Of a DNA stretch of 22,434 bases, positions 6,618 to 15,427 are shown one piece after another. Position 1 is the first letter of the stretch. Every line of letters begins with the position of its first letter. The DNA is from an uncultured Eubacteriales bacterium (GTDB lineage: Bacteria > Bacillota > Clostridia > Oscillospirales > Oscillospiraceae): the NCBI GenBank assembly GCA_900552475.1, contig USAC01000028.1, positions 1 to 22,434 on the forward strand, given 5' to 3'. The notes under the pieces are model-generated. The model searched no databases, was not told the origin of the DNA, and worked only from the letters and a program-made list of their open reading frames with translations. A program made the position numbers and the translations under genes.

Positions 6618-6891
6618 TACCCTCGATTGACAAGGGCAAACACGGTTTTTCGGGGCTGAAACAACGGTCAGCTTCGTTTTCCTCGTTGCCGGGCGTCAGC
6701 CCGGCTGCCTCGTCAGCCTCGCTGACCATCGCTTCTGCTCCCGAAAAACTCCGAAGGACTTTCCGGCGAGCAATGATGGGCTCCGGCGAGGAAGAGGACG
6801 ACGGTGGGCTGACGCCCACCGAGGACGATGACGACGTCCAGTGCCTGTCAGGGCCGCCGGAAAGCGGGTCTGCCCTTGTCAATCGAGGGTA
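6618..6891. mobile_element. Inverted-repeat element, long copy (MITE-like), copy 2
   Basis: Both ends, read inward, begin TACCCTCGATTGACAAGGGC: 21 bases are identical between the arms. Next to the left end is AAACACGGTTTTTCGGGGCTG, shared with copy 1. The right part (about 6788-6891) also matches copy 1. About 125 bases between these parts are extra and contain their own stem, GCCGGGC GTCA GCCCGGC. The shared internal stem is GGTGGGC (6803-6809) with GCCCACC (6814-6820); in copy 1 one pair is changed on both sides. No transposase. Open frames across it are low-complexity and look non-coding. Confidence 0.8.
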
Positions 6892-6899
6892 TCAATTTC

Positions 6900-6938
6900 A
6901 ACAAGAAACCCTCCAGCTGCACTGGAGGGTTTCTTGTT
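6900..6938 (-). terminator. Terminator of the ABC exporter operon
   Basis: Bases 6900-6916 pair perfectly with 6922-6938 (17 pairs, 5-base loop), about 16 bases beyond the permease stop. On the minus strand the 3' arm ends in TTTCTTGTT, which supplies the U-rich run. Confidence 0.85.
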
Positions 6939-6954
6939 TATACGTTCCAATTTG

Positions 6955-9849
6955 CTATTCAATCGACTTGAGCGATTCGGCCATGCTGATGCGGCGCAGG
7001 CGGAAGTACATCACGAAGTCGACAATCGCCGCGAACAGCACCGTCAGCAACAGCGAATACACCACGCTCATCGGCGCGATGCGCACGTCGAAGGCGATCA
7101 TGTCGACCTTGATCTGCGATATGACATAGGCGTGCAGCCACTTGCCAAGCGGCAGGCCCAGCAGCATCCCGAGAAAGACCAGCGTATTATTCTCGCGGAA
7201 CACATACGACGCCGTCTCGCTCGGATAGAAGCCGAGCACTTTGATCGTCGCGATCTCGCGGATGCGCTCGTTGATGTTGATGTTCGTCAGGTTATACAGT
7301 ACGATGAAGGCCAGCGCGCCTGCGCAGACCGTCACCATCCAGACGATGTAGTCGAGCACGGACATCATCGTCGCCACGCGGTCGCGGATGTCGATGTTCA
7401 CCGTCACCGCCGAGACGTTCGCCAGATCCAGCATCTGCGCCGAGGCGGCGTGAATGGCGTCGTCCGTGGTATCGTTCACCGAGACGAAGGCCGTCTTGCT
7501 GCCGGGGACGCTCCCCCACTGGCTTTGGCACGTCTCCGGTGTGACAATGGCGTAGTTCGAGACGTAGTTGTCAAACACGCCTGCGACCGTCACGGTCAGC
7601 GCGCGCATGTCGCCGTCGCGGAGCGTGACGGTGTCGCCCACACCCACACCCAGCGCCTCGGCGAGGGCATTGTTGAGGAGCGTCTCCCCCGCCGCGGGCA
7701 TTGTTAGCTTCTCCGCACCGCTGTGCAGATCCATAAAGCCGTCCAGACTCCCCTCCGGGACGAGCAGACTCACGGTTTTGGCGGCGCTCGCCGTCTCCGC
7801 CGTGACCGAGCCGTCATAGAGGAAGAGCGCGCTCTGCACTGCGGGACTCTCCGCAAGGAAGTCGCTCTGCTTCTGGGTGTCCATCGTCTCGGTGAAGGAG
7901 ACGGTGCAATCGTAGCGCGTGATTTCGGCGTACTGATAGTCCACGACGTTCGCGATCGAGTCCTTGATGCCAAAGCCCGTCAGCAGCAGCGCCGTGCAGC
8001 CGCCGATACCGAGCACCATCATGAAAAACCGCTGCTTATAGCGCAGAACGTTGCGCATGGAGACCTTCGTGAGAAAGCCCATCCGCTTCCACAGGAACGT
8101 GATCTTCTCGAGCAGGATGCGCTTGCCGGCCTTTGGCGCCTTCGGGCGGATGAGCTCCGCCGGCACCTCACGCAGAAAGCCGCGGCAGACGAGATACGTC
8201 GCGCCCAGCGCGCAGAACAGATAACTCGCAAAGCATACCGCCGCAAGGCCCCAGTCGAGCACGAAGTGAAGCCCCACCGGGATGCCGTACATGATGTTAT
8301 ACGACATCCACAGGATCTTCGGGAAGATGTACGACCCGCCGACAAACCCGACGATGCAGCCGAGGAGCGACGCGCTCCCGGAATAGAAGAAGTACTTGAA
8401 GATGATGGCCCCGTTTCCGAAGCCGAGCGCCATGAGCGTGCCAAGCTGTGTGCGCTGATCCTCGACCATGCGGGTCATCGTCGTGATGCACACGAGCGCC
8501 GCCAGCAGGAAGAAAAACAGCGGGAACACGCGAGATATGCCCGCGACGATGTTCGTGTCGCTCTCGAAGCAGGCGTAGCCGACGTTCGTGCCGCGGCCGA
8601 GGACATAGGTGTCCGGCGTCTTGAGTTCGTCCAGCTGCGCCTTGGCGTCGTCGAGCTTGGCGCGGTTCTCCGCAAGCTCCTGCTCGCCGCTTGTGAGCTT
8701 ATCCTTCGCCTCGGCAAGCTGCGCCGGGGTACTGTCGAGCGTCCGCTTGGACGCTTCCAACTGCGCGCGCGTGCTCTCGAGCGTCTGCCGCGACGCTTCG
8801 AGCTGCGCGGCGGTCGCGTCAAGCTGCGCCTTCATCTGCGTAAGCTGCGGCCCCATCGCCCCCGCCGCCGGGGACGCACTCAGCTGCTCATACTGCGCGA
8901 GCGCTTCCTCGTACCGGGCAAGGCCGCTCTCATACTGCGCCTGCCCGTCCTCGTACTGGCTCATCCCACTCTCGTACTTTGCAAGACCGTCCTGATATTG
9001 CCGCTCGGCGCTGCGGTAGTCGCTCCAGCCGCTCTCAAGCTCACTTTGCGCGTCATTGAGCTTCTGCTGCGCATCGTCAATCTCGCTCTGCGCGTCCGCG
9101 CGCAGGCTCTCATAGCGCAGCTGTGCCCGTTCGTCGGCGAGTGTCTGCAAGGGCTCCTCCATCGCGTCGGCCGCGGCCTTGTATTCGTCAGAATAAATCC
9201 GCCCGCTGTCTGTGAACGTAACGTCGATCTCCGTGAAATAATCGAGCGTGAAGCCGTCCTCGGGCAGATAGACAAACGCCGACACTGTGCCGTTTCCGAG
9301 CGAGGTGCCACCGCGCTCATAGTTGATGTAGATGGGGCTGTTTGCCACGCCGACGATCGTATATTCGCGGTAGGCGAAGGCGTCGATCGTATCGGCGGAG
9401 TTGTTCTCCGACAGGCGCACCGTCTTGCCGATGTCGCTCTCTTCAAAGCTCCACGCGTCCACGACGCACTCGTCCGCCTTCTCCGGCAGACGCCCGGCCT
9501 GCAGACACAGGTCATTGATGCCGCTCGTGAGCGAATACGCCTTGAGCACGGTGTCCGACCCACTCTCCCCCGCGCGCAGGAAGTCCGCCGAGTAGACGCC
9601 CGCCGCGGCGCGCACACCGGCAAGCCCCGCGAACGCGTCCACATCCTCCTGCGTCCACCCGAGGGTGGAGAGCAGGCGCCCGTCGAACATGTGCAGCTCC
9701 GAGAGGTACTCGTCCGCCGTATTGAGCATGGCCGCCCGCGTGACACGCAACCCCGCGAAAAAGCCGACACCGAGCGCGATGATCGAGAAAATCGCGAGAT
9801 AGCGGCCAAGGCTCGTCCGGATCTCGCGCAGAGATGTTTTCAACAGCAT
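6955..9849 (-). CDS. FtsX/MacB-like ABC exporter permease with long coiled coil
   Basis: A 964-residue permease with two FtsX-like core regions: a first membrane segment at about 16-36, further segments from about 440, a second half beginning LTKVSMRNVLRYKQRFFMM, and final membrane segments ending LRRISMAESLKSIE. Between the first segment and the core is a large external region. Within it, residues 223-410 are almost entirely coiled coil, with exact 7-residue repeats: KYESGMS, QYEDGQA, QYESGLA, RYEEALA, then QLEASRQ, TLESTRA, QLEASKR. Such proteins act as mechanotransmission exporters or as regulators of envelope enzymes; the substrate is unknown. The start at 9849 follows GAGGCGGG and lies 7 bases after the ATPase stop. 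A 17-pair terminator follows. Confidence 0.88.
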   Translation of the reverse strand: MLLKTSLREIRTSLGRYLAIFSIIALGVGFFAGLRVTRAAMLNTADEYLSELHMFDGRLLSTLGWTQEDVDAFAGLAGVRAAAGVYSADFLRAGESGSDTVLKAYSLTSGINDLCLQAGRLPEKADECVVDAWSFEESDIGKTVRLSENNSADTIDAFAYREYTIVGVANSPIYINYERGGTSLGNGTVSAFVYLPEDGFTLDYFTEIDVTFTDSGRIYSDEYKAAADAMEEPLQTLADERAQLRYESLRADAQSEIDDAQQKLNDAQSELESGWSDYRSAERQYQDGLAKYESGMSQYEDGQAQYESGLARYEEALAQYEQLSASPAAGAMGPQLTQMKAQLDATAAQLEASRQTLESTRAQLEASKRTLDSTPAQLAEAKDKLTSGEQELAENRAKLDDAKAQLDELKTPDTYVLGRGTNVGYACFESDTNIVAGISRVFPLFFFLLAALVCITTMTRMVEDQRTQLGTLMALGFGNGAIIFKYFFYSGSASLLGCIVGFVGGSYIFPKILWMSYNIMYGIPVGLHFVLDWGLAAVCFASYLFCALGATYLVCRGFLREVPAELIRPKAPKAGKRILLEKITFLWKRMGFLTKVSMRNVLRYKQRFFMMVLGIGGCTALLLTGFGIKDSIANVVDYQYAEITRYDCTVSFTETMDTQKQSDFLAESPAVQSALFLYDGSVTAETASAAKTVSLLVPEGSLDGFMDLHSGAEKLTMPAAGETLLNNALAEALGVGVGDTVTLRDGDMRALTVTVAGVFDNYVSNYAIVTPETCQSQWGSVPGSKTAFVSVNDTTDDAIHAASAQMLDLANVSAVTVNIDIRDRVATMMSVLDYIVWMVTVCAGALAFIVLYNLTNININERIREIATIKVLGFYPSETASYVFRENNTLVFLGMLLGLPLGKWLHAYVISQIKVDMIAFDVRIAPMSVVYSLLLTVLFAAIVDFVMYFRLRRISMAESLKSIE

Positions 9850-9856
9850 ACCCGCC

Positions 9857-10567
9857 TCACCACTCAATCTGCTCAACCGGGGTCGCATGCTCGTTGAGGT
9901 GCATGGACTGGATCGTGCCGTTTTTGATGGAGATGACGCGGTCGGCCATCGCCGTTAGGGCGGAGTTGTGCGTAATGATGACGACGGTCATCTTCGTGCG
10001 GCGGCAGGTGTCCTGCAGCAGCTTGAGGATGTTCTTGCCCGTGACATAGTCGAGCGCGCCGGTCGGCTCGTCGCACAGCAGCAGCTTCGGGTTTTTCGCA
10101 AGCGCCCGCGCGATGGCGACGCGCTGCTGCTCGCCGCCGGAGAGCTGCGCTGGGAAATTCTGCAGCCGATCCTGCAGCCCGACCTCGCGCAGCACCTCTG
10201 CCGCGTCGAGCGGATGCTCGCACAGCTGCGCCGCGATCTCAACGTTTTCGAGCGCCGTCAGGTTCTGGATCAGGTTATAGAACTGGAACACGAAGCCCAC
10301 GTCGCGGCGGCGATACTCCGTGAGCTGACGGCGGTTGTAGCGGGAGATGTCCCGCCCGTCGAGCTTCACGGTGCCGCTCGTGAGCGTGTCCATACCGCCG
10401 AGGATATTCAGCAGCGTCGTCTTGCCCGCGCCCGACGCACCCACGATCACGCAGATCTCGCCCTGCTCGACCGTAAAGCTCGCGTCGTGCAGCGCGGAGA
10501 TCTCCACCTCGCCGGTCTTATAGATTTTGCTGACGTTTTCAAACTCCACAAATGCCATTGCCATCAT
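9857..10567 (-). CDS. ABC transporter ATP-binding protein (MacB/LolD type)
   Basis: About 236 residues with all ATPase motifs: Walker A GASGAGKTT, Q-loop VFQFYNL, signature LSGGEQQR, Walker B LLLCDEPTGALD and H-loop ITHN. The sequence FVEFENVSKIYKTGEVEISALHDASFTVEQGE is typical of the ATPases that partner FtsX/MacB-like permeases, and the permease follows after 7 bases. It powers the exporter from the cytoplasmic face. The start is ambiguous: ATG at 10567 has AGGA 5 bases upstream, and an alternative ATG at 10558 would remove three residues. A near-consensus promoter lies immediately upstream, so this is the first gene of a two-gene operon. Confidence 0.93.
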   Translation of the reverse strand: MMAMAFVEFENVSKIYKTGEVEISALHDASFTVEQGEICVIVGASGAGKTTLLNILGGMDTLTSGTVKLDGRDISRYNRRQLTEYRRRDVGFVFQFYNLIQNLTALENVEIAAQLCEHPLDAAEVLREVGLQDRLQNFPAQLSGGEQQRVAIARALAKNPKLLLCDEPTGALDYVTGKNILKLLQDTCRRTKMTVVIITHNSALTAMADRVISIKNGTIQSMHLNEHATPVEQIEW

Positions 10568-10594
10568 CCTATTCCTGCACATTTTTTTCAGTTT

Positions 10595-10623
10595 ATTATA
10601 CCGTTCCGGGCACGAAATTGCAA
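10595..10623 (-). promoter_or_regulatory. Promoter of the ABC exporter operon
   Basis: On the minus strand TTGCAA (10623-10618), a 17-base spacer, and a perfect TATAAT (10600-10595). The predicted start is about 20 bases before the ATPase start codon. Confidence 0.75.
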
Positions 10624-10645
10624 TTCGCAAAACGGTTAATTCACG

Positions 10646-10681
10646 AAAAATTTACCGGAAGCCCCCCATGGGAGCTCCCGG
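10646..10681 (-). terminator. Terminator of the yunB-ligA-GH13-CPBP chain
   Basis: Directly after the CPBP stop, minus-strand CCGGGAGC pairs with GCTTCCGG (one G-U pair) and is followed by TAAATTTTT. Confidence 0.7.
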
Positions 10682-11407
10682 TCATCCGCGTATTCCGTTT
10701 TTGTCCCCGCGCGGGCGCAGAAAAAGCGCGTATCCGGCGGCAAGCGCCGTCATGAGCACGGCGGTCAGGAGATTTCTCCCGGCGTCTGCGGGCACGGTAA
10801 GAGCGCTCAGCACGTTGAGCGCGCCGTGCATCGCCGCGCCGGGCAGGATGCTTCCGCAGCGCAGCGTGAGCAGCGCAAGCATCACGCCGACGGCACACGC
10901 GCAGACGATCTGTGCCGCCGTCTCCCCCGCTCCGGCTCCGCCGAGGAGGTTCAGCGCATGTACCAGCCCAAACGCCAGCGCCGAGAGCCACACCGCACGC
11001 CGCGGCCCCCGCGGCATAAGCGCGCCGAGCAGGAGCCCCCGGAAGAGGATCTCCTCCAGCACCCCCGCGCAGAGCATGGCCGCGGCGGCAATCGCCGTCT
11101 CCGGCCACGATACGCGGCCGAGTCCGCCCAGCAGGTTGCACGCGTCGACGGCCGCGAGCGGCGCGTACCAGAGCACCCGCCGTGCGGGAACCCTCGGGCG
11201 GCAAAGTCCCAGTGTCCGCCGCAGGCCGCCCTTGCCGCTCCAACCGAGCAGCGCGGCGATGAAGAGCGCGGCGAGCAGCGCATTACCGCTGTACGCCGCA
11301 CCCAGCCGCTCGCTCAGCCCGTTGCCGAGCCCCATCGCAAGCACATACGCCGCGATGCATACAAGCGTAAAGCCCAGCGGATCCCGCCGGTAGATCCGCG
11401 TCAGCAT
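10682..11407 (-). CDS. CPBP-family intramembrane metalloprotease (CAAX/Abi type)
   Basis: A 241-residue polytopic membrane protein. The three CPBP motifs are present: EEILFR (E118, E119, R123), FGLVH (H150) and HGALN (H194, N198). Members are predicted intramembrane metalloproteases, some involved in prenyl-protein processing, bacteriocin self-immunity or regulated proteolysis; the substrate here is unknown. I place the start at ATG 11407, whose first base is shared with the glycosidase stop (TGATG), implying translational coupling. A GTG 15 bases upstream is a less likely alternative. It is the last gene before a terminator. Its presence with ligA and yunB gives no direct functional clue. 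Confidence 0.85.
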   Translation of the reverse strand: MLTRIYRRDPLGFTLVCIAAYVLAMGLGNGLSERLGAAYSGNALLAALFIAALLGWSGKGGLRRTLGLCRPRVPARRVLWYAPLAAVDACNLLGGLGRVSWPETAIAAAAMLCAGVLEEILFRGLLLGALMPRGPRRAVWLSALAFGLVHALNLLGGAGAGETAAQIVCACAVGVMLALLTLRCGSILPGAAMHGALNVLSALTVPADAGRNLLTAVLMTALAAGYALFLRPRGDKNGIRG

Positions 11408-12684
11408 CAGCCGATCACGCACGGCGCGTCGCTCAGCCGGACGCGCCCGTCCTGCACGGTAATCTGCCGTCCGCTGATGCGGTCGGTATAGCTGCCGTCC
11501 GCAAGGCCGACGGCGACGCGCACATCGTCCTTCCCGCCGCGCAGGTCAAACACGCCGCGCACGGCGAGCTTCACCCCGTCGTAGCGGCCGACTACGGTGC
11601 GCTCGTCCACGCTCTCGAGCTGAAAGCACGCATCCTGCGGCAGGGTGCGTTTCATCTCGCGCAGCTGGCGCAGATACGGCTGCAGGTCGCGGCGCTTGTC
11701 GCAGTAGGCATCGTCCGCGTCGAACAGGCCCACGGCCCGCTGCGGGGCGAACTCCTGCCCGCTGTAGAGCATGGTCATTCCCTTCTCGAAGTACAGCAGC
11801 GCCAGCCAGTTCTCCAGCTCGCGCCAGCCCTTCACGCGGGAGGCAAAGCGCGGCTGGTCGTGGTTTTCAAGGCACCGAAGCTTGATATACTCCGGCGGAT
11901 ACTCGCACTCCTGAAAGTTTACCATGTCCGTCCATGCGCGCAGCGAACCGCCGGAAAAGCACGCGTCGAAATGCGGCCAGATGTCGTAGTCATAGGTGAT
12001 GTCAAACGCGCTGTAGAGCTCGGAATCGGCGGCGCAGTACGCCCCCATGCGGCGCAGGCCGAGAATATGCCCCGGAAAGACGCTCTCGGCCAGCCAGATG
12101 CAGCCGGAGTGTACCTTATCCACCTGCTCGCGCGCCTCGCGCCAGAACGCAGCGGGCACGGAGCTCGCCACGTCGCAGCGGAAGCCGTCAACAATCTCCG
12201 CCCAGATCTTCAGCGTCTCGATCTGGTATTTCCACAGGTCGAGATTCCTATAATCGAGGTCGACGATGTCCGACCACTCCGCCACGCGGCGGGTCGGGCG
12301 GCCCATCTCGTCGCGCAGGAAGAACTCCGGATGCCCCGCAGCGAGGACGGAGTCGGGTGAGGTGTGGTTATAGACGACGTCGATGATGCACTTCATGCCG
12401 CGCTCATGAATCTGCGCGACGAGATGCATGAGGTCGCCGAGCGTCCCGTATTCGGGGTTCACGCCGCGGTAGTCGCGGATGGCGTAGGGACTGCCGAGCG
12501 TCCCCTTGCGGCTGACCTCGCCGATGGGGTGGATCGGCAGGAGCCAGATGATATCCGTTCCCAGCGCGGCGATGCGGTCGAGATCCCGCTCCAGCGCCTG
12601 AAACGTCCCCTCCGGGGTGTGGTTGCGGACAAAAACACTGTACATCAGCTTGCCGCGCAGCTGGGTATCCGTTTGCTGTGCCAT
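11407..12684 (-). CDS. Cytoplasmic GH13 alpha-amylase-family glycosidase
   Basis: 425 residues without a signal peptide. The four conserved GH13 regions are present: IIDVVYNHT (D102, H107), GFRCDVA (nucleophile D171), IWLAES (general acid E200) and LENHD (H275, D276). The TIM barrel fills most of the protein and a small beta domain ends it. The family cleaves or transfers alpha-glucosidic bonds, and a cytoplasmic enzyme would act on glycogen, maltodextrins or trehalose-like sugars. The exact activity is not readable. AGGAGG (12700-12695) sits 10 bases before ATG. It lies 29 bases after ligA and overlaps the CPBP gene, so it is probably co-transcribed. No sugar transporter or other carbohydrate gene is nearby. 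Confidence 0.9.
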   Translation of the reverse strand: MAQQTDTQLRGKLMYSVFVRNHTPEGTFQALERDLDRIAALGTDIIWLLPIHPIGEVSRKGTLGSPYAIRDYRGVNPEYGTLGDLMHLVAQIHERGMKCIIDVVYNHTSPDSVLAAGHPEFFLRDEMGRPTRRVAEWSDIVDLDYRNLDLWKYQIETLKIWAEIVDGFRCDVASSVPAAFWREAREQVDKVHSGCIWLAESVFPGHILGLRRMGAYCAADSELYSAFDITYDYDIWPHFDACFSGGSLRAWTDMVNFQECEYPPEYIKLRCLENHDQPRFASRVKGWRELENWLALLYFEKGMTMLYSGQEFAPQRAVGLFDADDAYCDKRRDLQPYLRQLREMKRTLPQDACFQLESVDERTVVGRYDGVKLAVRGVFDLRGGKDDVRVAVGLADGSYTDRISGRQITVQDGRVRLSDAPCVIG

Positions 12685-12713
12685 GAATGCTTTTCCTCCT
12701 TTTTATGCCGCGC

Positions 12714-14687
12714 TCACTGCAAAAGCGCGAGAAATTCCTCCTCCGTCAGCACGGGAATCTGCAGCTCCTGCGCCTTCTTCAGCTTGGAGCCCGCGTTCTC
12801 CCCCGCCACGACGCAGGTTGTCTTTTTCGAGACGGAGCCGGCGGCCTTGCCGCCGCGCTGCTCGATCATCTCCGCCGCCTCGTCGCGCGTGAAGTGCGTG
12901 AGCGCGCCGGTGAGGACGAACGTCTGCCCGGCGAAGCGGCTGTCGACCGGCTTCGTCCGGCTCTCCATGTTGACGCCCGCGACCTTGAGCCGGGCGATGA
13001 GATCCTTCGACTGCGGGCTCTCCAGCCACTCGCGCAGATACCGCGCTGTGATGGGGCCGACGTCGTCGATGGCCGTCAGCTCCTCCTCCGAGGCATTCGC
13101 GAGCGCGTCGAAGCTCCCGAAGCGGGCGGCAAGCACCTTCGCCGCTTTCTCCCCCACCTGCCGGATGCCGAGGGCGAACAGCAGCCGCCAGAGGTCGTTC
13201 TCGCGGCTCTTCGCGATTGCCTCCACGGCGTTCTGCGCGGACTTCGCGCCCATGCGGTCGAGCCGGGCAATCTCCTCGGCGCGCAGACCGTAGAGGTCGG
13301 CAGCGGTTTTCACAAGGCCGCTCTCGATGAGCTGGTTCATCACCGCTGGGCCGAGCCCGTCGATGTCCATCGCGTTCCGGCTGGCGAAGTGGGTGAGGTT
13401 GCGAAGCAGCTGCGCCGGGCACTCCGCGCCCGTGCAGCGCACGGCCGCGCCGTCCGGGTCGCGCGTGACAGGCGCGCCGCAGACCGGGCAGGTATCGGGC
13501 AGGAAATATGGCTGCGCCGTCTCCGGCCGCTCGCCCGGCACGACCTCCACCACCTCGGGGATGATCTCCCCCGCCTTCTGGACGATGACCGTGTCGCCAA
13601 TACGGATATCCTTCTGGGTGATATAGTCCTGGTTGTGGAGCGTCGCGTTCGTGACGGTCGTCCCCGCCAGACGCACGGGGCTGAGCACGGCCTTCGGCGT
13701 GAGGACGCCGGTGCGCCCGACCTGCACGACGATGTCGAGCACCTTCGCGGGCTTCTTCTCCGGCGGATACTTATAGGCGATGGCCCACTTGGGACACTTC
13801 GCCGTGCTGCCGAGCACCTCGCGGTCGGCGAGACTGTTGAGCTTGATGACCGCGCCGTCCATGTCGAACGGGCGCTCCATGCGCGTATCGTTCAGGCGCT
13901 CGATCTCCTCCAGGATCTCCGGCAGACGCCGCAGGCGGCGGCCGGAGATGACCTTGAAGTGCTGATCTTTCAGATAGTCCAACGTCTCTGTGTGGGACGC
14001 GAATGTGCGCCCCTCGGCGAGCTGAAGGTTAAAGACTGCGATGTCGAGCCGCCGCTGCGCGGCGACCTTCGGGTCGAGCTGTCGCAGCGAGCCCGCCGCC
14101 GCGTTGCGCGGGTTGGCCATGAGGGGCTTTCCCTCCAGCTCACGCCGGGCGTTGATCTCCTCAAAGACGCTGCGCGCCATATACACCTCGCCCCGCACGA
14201 TCAGGCGCGGGAGCTTTTCCGGCAGTGTCATGGGGATGGAGCGGATCGTGCGCAGATTCTCCGTCACGTCCTCGCCGACGCGGCCGTCGCCGCGCGTCGC
14301 GCCGCGGACGAACACGCCGTCGCGGTATTCGAGCGCGACGCTCAGCCCGTCGACCTTCGGCTCGACGCTGTATTCCGCGTCCGGGAACGTTCCGGCCACG
14401 CGCTCGAGGAATTCCTCCACCTCGCCACCGTTGAACACATCCTGCAGGCTCTCGAGCGGCACCGGGTGCTCCACCGGTGCAAACTCCGACAGCGTCGGGC
14501 CGCCCACGCGCTGCGTGGGGGAATCGGGTGTGATCTCCTCCGGGTGCTCGCGCTCAAGATCCTCGAGCCGGCGCAGCATGTGGTCGTATTCATAGTCGGA
14601 AATCTGAGGATCATCCAGCACATAGTAGCGGTAGCCGTGCGCGTTGAGCGTCTCGCGCAGCTGCTTCATTTCTTCCCGATAGTTCAT
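12714..14687 (-). CDS. ligA: NAD-dependent DNA ligase LigA
   Basis: 657 residues, the normal length of bacterial LigA, which seals nicks in DNA during replication and repair using NAD. The order of domains is complete: the N-terminal Ia domain (YYVLDDPQISDYEYD), the adenylation domain with catalytic lysine in KVDG (K111), the OB fold, a zinc finger with C400, C403, C418 and C423, helix-hairpin-helix repeats (about 440-570) and a C-terminal BRCT domain (about 585-657, FAGQTFVLTGAL). AGAGGT lies 5 bases before ATG and the upstream yunB ends 10 bases away, so the two are in one transcript. All key residues are intact. Confidence 0.98.
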   Translation of the reverse strand: MNYREEMKQLRETLNAHGYRYYVLDDPQISDYEYDHMLRRLEDLEREHPEEITPDSPTQRVGGPTLSEFAPVEHPVPLESLQDVFNGGEVEEFLERVAGTFPDAEYSVEPKVDGLSVALEYRDGVFVRGATRGDGRVGEDVTENLRTIRSIPMTLPEKLPRLIVRGEVYMARSVFEEINARRELEGKPLMANPRNAAAGSLRQLDPKVAAQRRLDIAVFNLQLAEGRTFASHTETLDYLKDQHFKVISGRRLRRLPEILEEIERLNDTRMERPFDMDGAVIKLNSLADREVLGSTAKCPKWAIAYKYPPEKKPAKVLDIVVQVGRTGVLTPKAVLSPVRLAGTTVTNATLHNQDYITQKDIRIGDTVIVQKAGEIIPEVVEVVPGERPETAQPYFLPDTCPVCGAPVTRDPDGAAVRCTGAECPAQLLRNLTHFASRNAMDIDGLGPAVMNQLIESGLVKTAADLYGLRAEEIARLDRMGAKSAQNAVEAIAKSRENDLWRLLFALGIRQVGEKAAKVLAARFGSFDALANASEEELTAIDDVGPITARYLREWLESPQSKDLIARLKVAGVNMESRTKPVDSRFAGQTFVLTGALTHFTRDEAAEMIEQRGGKAAGSVSKKTTCVVAGENAGSKLKKAQELQIPVLTEEEFLALLQ

Positions 14688-14697
14688 AGTGTACCTC

Positions 14698-15408
14698 TTA
14701 TCCGTTGTTCATGATATATTCGTCGGCATAGTCGATGACCTCGTCCGGCGTGGTGCTGAAATAGGTATAGGTATTCGGCACGCCGCCCACGATCACCGTC
14801 TCCGCCACGGCAATCTCGCTCGTGACCTGCGCGTCGGTGATAAAGCCCGGCAGCAGGATACTCATCGTAACGCTCACATCGAGCAGCACCTGATGGCGCG
14901 TCTGGTTGATGCCCGCGGACGTGAAGGCGTTGCGCAGGCTCGCCTTCGCCGAACCGACGGCCTGCATCCGCACATGAATCGACGGCCCGCGCCCTGCGAG
15001 CAGGCTTGAGCCCGTCAGTGTCCCGACGGGGATGGACAGCTCGCTCGATGAGACCTCGGAGAGCCGCTCGAGGATGTCGTCGGCAATCTGCACCTGCAGG
15101 CGGTTAAACTCCGACATGTTGCTGCGCAGGGCCGTGACGTGCCCCTCCTCGTCCTTTTCAAAGTCGATGAGCGCGTGATAGTCGATCTGCCCGGAACGGA
15201 CGGCGTCGTTCACGGCGGCCACGACGATGCGGCTCACGGAGTTCGACACGCGTGATCGCGCAAGGCTCGTCAGGATCGGGCGCATGTGCATGAGCGCCAG
15301 ACAGCACCCGCCCACGACGAGCAGGCACACAAGTCCCAGCCAGATCAGCGCCCGCGTCCTGCGCGGCAGGCGCACATAGTGCATGCGGTGGTAGCGCGTT
15401 CCTCTCAC
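14698..15408 (-). CDS. yunB: Sporulation protein YunB
   Basis: A 236-residue protein with one N-terminal membrane segment (about 20-40) and an external domain. The C-terminal stretch ending LPGFITDAQVTSEIAVAETV and IVGGVPNTYTYF is characteristic of YunB, a mother-cell sporulation protein of uncertain biochemical role in Bacillus, where it belongs to the sigma-E regulon. I choose a GTG start at 15408 because GGAGGT (15421-15416) lies 7 bases upstream; a longer frame to 15576 would run through repeat-like sequence. A sigma-E-like -10 (CATACACT) sits just upstream. The gene is followed after 10 bases by ligA, a pairing that would let a sporulation promoter read into DNA ligase. Confidence 0.85.
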   Translation of the reverse strand: MRGTRYHRMHYVRLPRRTRALIWLGLVCLLVVGGCCLALMHMRPILTSLARSRVSNSVSRIVVAAVNDAVRSGQIDYHALIDFEKDEEGHVTALRSNMSEFNRLQVQIADDILERLSEVSSSELSIPVGTLTGSSLLAGRGPSIHVRMQAVGSAKASLRNAFTSAGINQTRHQVLLDVSVTMSILLPGFITDAQVTSEIAVAETVIVGGVPNTYTYFSTTPDEVIDYADEYIMNNG

Positions 15409-15427
15409 GGCAGACACCTCCGTGCTC

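Noticed and set aside
6577..6882. 101-codon frame inside the long inverted-repeat element
   Set aside because: Ser/Pro-rich low complexity, lies within the inverted repeat, and copy 1 does not preserve an equivalent full frame.
7723..9897. 724-codon open frame on plus opposite the ABC permease
   Set aside because: Shadow of the permease reading frame; repetitive Arg/Leu/Ala composition reflects the heptad repeats on the other strand.
12687..14714. 675-codon open frame on plus opposite ligA
   Set aside because: ligA is complete and intact on minus; this frame has no family features.
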